This document shows, in pieces, positions 58,964 through 64,000 of a stretch of DNA of 64,000 nucleotides. The position numbers were made by a program, and so were the translations under genes. Position 1 is the first letter of the stretch; the number at the start of each line of letters is the position of its first letter. The stretch lies in assembly GCA_037576215.1 (NCBI GenBank), contig JBANDB010000001.1, positions 7,750,001 through 7,814,000 on the forward strand, read 5' to 3'. This DNA comes from Armillaria gallica. Taxonomy: Eukaryota; Basidiomycota; Agaricomycetes; Agaricales; Physalacriaceae. The notes beneath the pieces are model-generated. The model saw only the letters and a program-made list of their open reading frames with translations, had not been told where the DNA came from and did not search any database.

Positions 58964-59875
58964 TATGGGCGTAATAGCGTGTAATAAATCGGACAGGCGC
59001 AAGTGTACTTTTTCCGGACACAAGTTAGGTTTTAGGGTGCAAGTTTGCCTGCATCCTCCCGCAAGTTAAGGGACATTTTACACAGGTTTGCTGCTGGCTA
59101 TACTTTGTAGATCGGATCAGAGCCGTGATATGTAGATTCTGTCCTGTCGGCTGGGTACTGTTTATTTGCTTGTACTGTATAAATAAAGTATAAATTCTAA
59201 ATGTCAGGGAAGAAATAGGATACCTACGTTGTACAGCCGGTCCTACCGTATACTCTTTAACTGTCTAAAAATTAGAATTTCGTTCTCAGTGCATTTCACT
59301 GAGCTCAATATCTCGTCGGCTCGCAGTCTGCAATGTGCAATGTGCATAGTGTAGAACTTTTCAATCTAGGATTGACCGTCTCGACGGTGTTGAAAGATAA
59401 GCCAGTTCTAAGATATAATCATATATCAAGGCACAATTGCGTGCGTGCGTTGAATTTGAGCCCACAAGGATAGCCCACTACTAATGAATCTCAAATCTAA
59501 AGACTAGATACCGAGGGGGAATAAATATAAATTCGTCGCGTCAAACGGAGATGAATGAATAGGTAAAGGAGATGAATACGCTTGAGGAGTTCGGGACACA
59601 GTGGCCCACAGAGCCAAGACTCGTGTTAAATAAGCGCCGAAACAAAAACAACGTCCGTTACGTCGTCCTACCGGCTCCGACTCCTGCTCAGAACCCGGTC
59701 CCCACTGGCCAGACCTTATCCTAACGTTTATGGTGATGATGCGTATATCCTTACAAAAGCCACTCAACTTGCGGGAGGACACAAAGTTGTGCACTTGCAT
59801 GTAACTTGCGACCACAAAAGGTCAACTTGCCCCCGCCTGAAATTTTACACGCTATTACGCCCATACATCTGAGTA
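58964..59875. mobile_element. 912 bp TIR element with 6 bp target duplication
   Basis: The two ends share a perfect 21 bp inverted repeat starting TATGGGCGTAATAGCG. The flanks carry the direct repeat CATCTG (58958-58963 and 59876-59881). Just inside both ends the word GCAAGTT (or ACAAGTT) recurs several times, in opposite orientation at the two ends, as transposase-binding sites often do. No transposase remnant was recognised. The superfamily is unknown to me. Confidence 0.8.
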
Positions 59876-59881
59876 AACGCG

Positions 59882-61932
59882 AAACTACAGAGAACCGTAG
59901 GCCTGTGTAGAGGGCTGTATTCAAGCAAGGAGCGCGCCGTTCCTTTCAGAGGAGCAGTTGTTATCGGAACGCGCAAATGTCGACGAGTCACTCGTACTTA
60001 CGGAGATTTCTACGAGCAGTATGTCTATTTCTCGTCAGTTAGCTTGGTCTGCATCCCACTTATCTCACCTGTACTGACTTTGAACTCTAACAGCTGAAAT
60101 GCGTCCGCGTGTTTCTAGCCTCACGCGATCTGAGCGTGGAGGAACAGGTTGTGGGATGTAAGTATGCTCGTGCTTGTGCTATATCCGCGACTCTGACAAC
60201 ACGAGCAGGTAACCTTTGGCGAAGTACGAGATTCCTCGGTGACCCTTGCAGAACAAAAAAGGTGTATCACGATCTGTCACGAAGCATGGACTATTTGAGA
60301 GTAATCACCCTTAGGGACGGAGCATATAGAAACGAGGCAGATTTGTATCTGCCTGATTGGCAGCGCGCGTTTCCGGATCGAATTACGAGGAACTGTCGCG
60401 GGTGAACAAGATGTCAGTTTCGTTCTCTCCTCTTTTGTTCCCTTTCGACTAACAATTAGTTAGTGACCTGGAATCCTTCTCGGCGGTGTGGTGAATGGTT
60501 GCATCTTCCTTTGTGGCGGGTACTAATGGAGCATGTTTGTCAAGTGGAACGAAAGCGGCCTAGTGATCATTGCTACTTCTGGGAGCTATCGGGATGTACA
60601 CTTGTCCTAAATGTCAATACCTGTTTGTCGTCCTAATCAATCGAGATGCTGAGACTGAGACGATCTGAAATTAGTATAAACCATGTTCTTCGAGCTGATA
60701 ATCACTGAGAGCATCCCGCAAAAGCTGAGGCTTGCCATGCTGAGAGTCCGCTGCCTCCGCCATCGCTCTGTATCTTTGGTCTCAGGCCTTATCTTCCTCT
60801 TTGCTTCCAGTACTGACACTAGCGGCTTGGTTTACGTGGCATCGAGCTTATTTAGACGCACTTCGTGATGAGCTACAGGTAGAAGAGCTCGAGTAACTTT
60901 ATCGCGTGTATGGTACACTCTGAATCCGTACAAGACACTGTTATCTATTGCCGACGTTCTATGTAGGTTTCGTCAGCTCTGCTACCTTGACCAATTAGCT
61001 CCCCCCTACAGTTATTTCGCTGTTCAAACGAACGCAATCAACGACCTCCGTTTTTCCTGGTGCTTTTGCAAGAACGAGTCCTCGTATAGATACACCGAGA
61101 AAGGCCGTGACTCTAGCCTTTGATGCTTAAGCTGCAGAGCACGATCCAAGAACAGGTGTGCACTTTGTTCACACGCGGTCCTATGCAAAGAATACGACAC
61201 CGACACCGACGGAAATCCAAACGACTGTTAAGACCGATCGGTCCATGCTCTCTCTCCCAATTTCTAGAGGCCGCGGTTAGTCTTGTTCATCATGGAACAG
61301 GTATACGTAGTGTTTTAAGAATCTGATGCGATGCAGGCCTTCACCCGAGAGCAGAGTAAGAATTGGCGCATATTGGGAGAGAAAGGTAGACTAAAGGTCC
61401 GACATGACGGTAGAAATTCTAGAGAAAGTAGAGAAGAAGCCAAAACGGTACATACGTAGGTAGTCAGAAGCTGTAGGTACATAGGTTTCACGAATGACGT
61501 AGCTTACGGTCCGGTCAGGTGCAGACTCAGGCTCAAGTCCGACTTTCGCCAGCAAGATTGGTCAAGGGAATCTCAATAACATTCGATGTTTTCCGTCTGG
61601 CCATCTGTATGGTAAGTCGAGCACGTTGTACCCATGCATTGGCAGTGTTCTGAATGCGCCGGATAAAAACATGCAACACGTTCACTGCAAGCTCGCTGAG
61701 CATTATTTGATCAGACTGTTGATGAAAACACACCTAATTCGTCCCCAGTGAGGGTTCTACGAGATGAATCTTCTGGGTTGGTGAATAAGCATATGCCAAC
61801 CATTGTTACGGCCTATCATACGACCAATAATAAATATTTGGATGAGATTAATGTCATACACGTACGCAGATTGTCAGAAGGATGAGGCATGGTAGTAGCC
61901 CGGCCATGTCTGTGTCGGAAAGACATACTAAG
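59882..61932. other. Mostly unassigned DNA
   Basis: Short open frames only (for example plus 60109-60405, minus 60637-60819, plus 61120-61326). Some splice-like boundaries are present near 60090-60210, so an unrecognised gene is possible, but I cannot support one. Confidence 0.3.
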
Positions 61933-63244
61933 TCAGCTGAGGGCCACCGATATGACGCAGGACGTACCGAGGACATCACCTGAAGTTGGGGCTTGAGTTA
62001 AGGCTCTGTAGTGGAAGATAATGGACGTACCAAACCCTTCAGGAGCCCCGGGCATAGTGGATCGTATTTGGGTAAAGGCAAACACGGTCCCGATTGGAGC
62101 TATAAGGATCTCGGTCCGTTGTCGGTAGCCGAAGACCACAGCTGTGATCGTTATGAGGCAAATCATGAGAGTGACCATCCCTATCCATATAACGAAGAGA
62201 CATGAGTTCAGAAAATTTATGGAGTATAAGCTGAAAAAACTGAACAGATTGTGGCGGTGATAACCAGACAGTACCCGATAACAACGGGGCTGCGTTGGAG
62301 ATTTAAAAGTGCAAAAATGATTTCCTCATCAAGCTCTGTGCTCTCCAAGAAGCCGGGGTAGGACGTTATATCGTCAGTTGTAATTTTGAAGTCGCTCAAA
62401 GAAATTCTGTCAAGTGGTCAAATGAGAAGGGAAGAGTAAGCTTACCCAATGAATCGAGATACTGAACTAAGGACTAGGGAGACAGACTTGTTTGTCGATG
62501 CCTCCTGAGCAAAAGCGAATATTAACGACTGGTAGCTGACACATCGGTAGATAAGGTCAGATAAAAAACGCGACCAAAAATGCATAGTACCAGTCAAAGG
62601 GGTAGTTGGCTAGATTTCCGACCTTGATCCGATACCGAGTGTCCTGAGGATCGTATGCAACCCATGGATAGATGTTGAAGTTCATGCGGAAGGAGGCAGA
62701 GTTGGCCAGGATGTCATAACTTGAACCAGTACCCGAAGTCATGCGGGTGGCGTTCCACAAGAAGATGGGCTCTGAAGGTCTGTTGTTACTGGAGGGACCC
62801 CTATAATATCTGTCATCTGAAGGAGATAAATTTCTTCAAAAGGGATATTCATATGGTACATTTTTTCGAGAGCTCGAGACTAAAAGGCTCACGTGTCAAA
62901 GAAGATATTAACTGGTGTGCAATTGTCAATGCAGGTGTCGTTGTCGATGGTCCACTCCACAAACATAGTGGCTTTAGGAATATCAACTGAGGCCAGGCTA
63001 GCGCTGAGTGAGATCTTCCGATACTATGAGCAGTGTATATCATGGAAGGTGCAAGGTGTCTTACAGTTCTATTCATGTCCGTCGAATTCAGATTGCTGGA
63101 ATACGAACGCCCGCTGTCGGGGTATAGCGTGAGTGCGAGAGTTAGGCATAAGGTTGGAACGATGATGAGGAATGAGAGAGAGGCGGCGAGGCAACATTGA
63201 ACTCGTGATGGGCTTCGATGGTTCATCATTTGCTCGAAGGACAT
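61933..63244 (-). CDS. DUF4436-type membrane protein, about seven exons
   Basis: Likely DUF4436 family, fungal multi-pass membrane proteins of unknown function. Exons on the minus strand: 63244-63065 (60 codons, with membrane segment CCLAASLSFLIIVPTLCLTLALTL); 63023-62893 (SLSASLASVDIPKATMFVEW ... CTPVNIFFDT); 62779 to about 62580 (SEPIFLWNATRMT, FNIYPWVAYDPQDTRY, YPFDWYYA); 62504-62446 (STNKSVSLVLSS); 62406-62246 (SLSDFKITTDDI ... VVIGYCLVITATI); 62180-62031 (WMVTLMICLITITAVVFGY, EILIAPIGTVFAFTQIRSTM, PGAPEGFG); and 61979-61933. Frame is conserved across most joins. The donor of the third intron is unclear, which is the main doubt. An N-terminal anchor, an extracytoplasmic domain, then at least three membrane segments are predicted. 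A TATAAAG box lies 59 bp upstream. Confidence 0.7.
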
Positions 63245-63302
63245 GCTTTGGAGCAGAGAATGAGCTGGGAGGTTTGAAGTAGATAACAGGTGGAAAGCAA
63301 GA

Positions 63303-63309
63303 CTTTATA
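63303..63309 (-). promoter_or_regulatory. TATA box of the DUF4436-type gene
   Basis: TATAAAG on the minus strand, 59 bp before the start codon at 63244, followed by a pyrimidine-rich stretch typical of fungal transcription starts. Confidence 0.5.
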
Positions 63310-63822
63310 GGTACATGTACCAGAGGATGCTGTAATGCAATAGCAATTTCTTCGTGGCGGTCCAAGTCTTTGTTTTCTCAAGGGGATATAATGCAATTAT
63401 CCACAGTCGTACAAGGCCTTCGGGAGATGTTGCCAAGAAATATGATAAGCAGACATGCTCAATGGAAGGAATAGCATTAGTTCGATCTATGCTTCCCGTA
63501 CGATGAGGCGCCCTCACCTGGACTGTTGCGAATTTGGTGTAGAGTGAGCTCCCGCTGAGATGCTGTACATCTGATAGTTGGTAAGGTGGAAGTCGTCAAG
63601 GGTGCTAATACTGCGGATGTTTCTAGCGCACTAGAAATATTAGTGTCAGAGCAACAAACCGGAAATGAAGGAGTTGCAGGGCATTGAATACCGAGGAGAT
63701 GTTCAAGGAAGTATTTGGGACTCAAAAGTTTCCCGGTGTTATCGATGGGGAACGAGGCTGAGTCATACCTGAGGATCCCGAGTTCCTAGTTGATGTGCAT
63801 GATCTTAGATGCCAGTGTGGGC
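63310..63822. other. Intergenic DNA
   Basis: No supported gene; minus-strand frames at 63305-63517 and 63477-63725 have no recognisable content and may be exons of a gene that runs off the window. Confidence 0.3.
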
Positions 63823-63958
63823 GCTAAGGCATAGCACGGATGGATCGGCGGATGGATCCGCATCCGTCCTGCGGATAATGGCACACCGGACCGCGGATAT
63901 TATTACAGATATCCGTTCAGGTATCAGTGGTCCATCCGGATCCGTGCTATGCCTTAGC
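63823..63958. repeat. Short foldback element with 19 bp perfect inverted ends
   Basis: Begins GCTAAGGCATAGCACGGAT and ends with its exact reverse complement, 136 bp overall. The interior is rich in GGAT/ATCC words on both strands (GGATCC, CGGATATT, AGATATCCG). No certain target duplication; CAGTG occurs beside both ends in opposite orientation. Confidence 0.65.
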
Positions 63959-64000
63959 ACTGAGTGCCCATCATTTAGCTTGGCTTGATATGTGTGGTAA

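Overview
This window looks like a gene-poor, transposon-rich piece of a filamentous fungal genome, most likely an Agaricomycete (Basidiomycota). The evidence is short GT-AG introns of about 45-60 bp, proteins of DUF6535 and DUF4436 type that are typical of mushroom-forming fungi, a chromodomain Gypsy element, a HUH-Rep Helitron and a basidiomycete-type tyrosine-recombinase element. I cannot name the species.

Layout. 0-10 kb: one well-preserved six-exon gene of the NAPE-PLD-like metallo-beta-lactamase family (1599-2945), a decayed copy of it (4.0-4.9 kb), and a broken DUF6535 membrane-protein gene (5.9-9.9 kb). 10-14.3 kb: mostly unassigned sequence plus scrambled NAPE-PLD debris on the minus strand. 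15.1-18 kb: a terminal-inverted-repeat (TIR) element, then a non-autonomous Helitron. 18.0-32.6 kb: a second, Rep-encoding Helitron directly abuts the first; a 10.66 kb chromoviral Gypsy element (two 370 bp LTRs) has inserted into its coding region. The Helitron is cut off before its helicase and followed by an inverted copy of part of the Gypsy leader. 33.4-36.7 kb: unclassified repeats. 36.7-40.2 kb: two more Helitron copies, again head to tail. 42.4-44.1 kb: another NAPE-PLD pseudogene. 44.2-50.3 kb: a small TIR element with an 8 bp target duplication that carries a nested Helitron and a nested tyrosine-recombinase element. 52.1-53.2 kb: an inverted, uninterrupted copy of the same TIR element, which serves as the empty site for both nested insertions. 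53.5-54.7 kb: another NAPE-PLD pseudogene. 55.3-56.3 kb: a decayed alpha/beta-hydrolase gene. 59.0-59.9 kb: a 912 bp TIR element with a 6 bp target duplication. 61.9-63.2 kb: a probably intact DUF4436-type membrane-protein gene on the minus strand.

Two signals run through the window. First, CpG-directed decay: the Gypsy pol frame stays in one register for about 4.6 kb and is broken only by point stops, 11 of 13 of them TGA, several at places where the family has Arg (CGA to TGA); catalytic Asp/Gly positions are also changed by G-to-A. Second, a dispersed family of 44-61 bp tRNA-like units (short terminal stem, A-box-like stretch, T-arm/B-box-like GGTTCAATTCC, no anticodon arm) recurs in the intergenic DNA on both strands and is not explained by any gene or transposon annotated here.

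Only the NAPE-PLD-like gene and the DUF4436-type gene look functional. Exon boundaries were read by eye from frame continuity and splice motifs; family assignments rest on remembered family motifs, not on a search.
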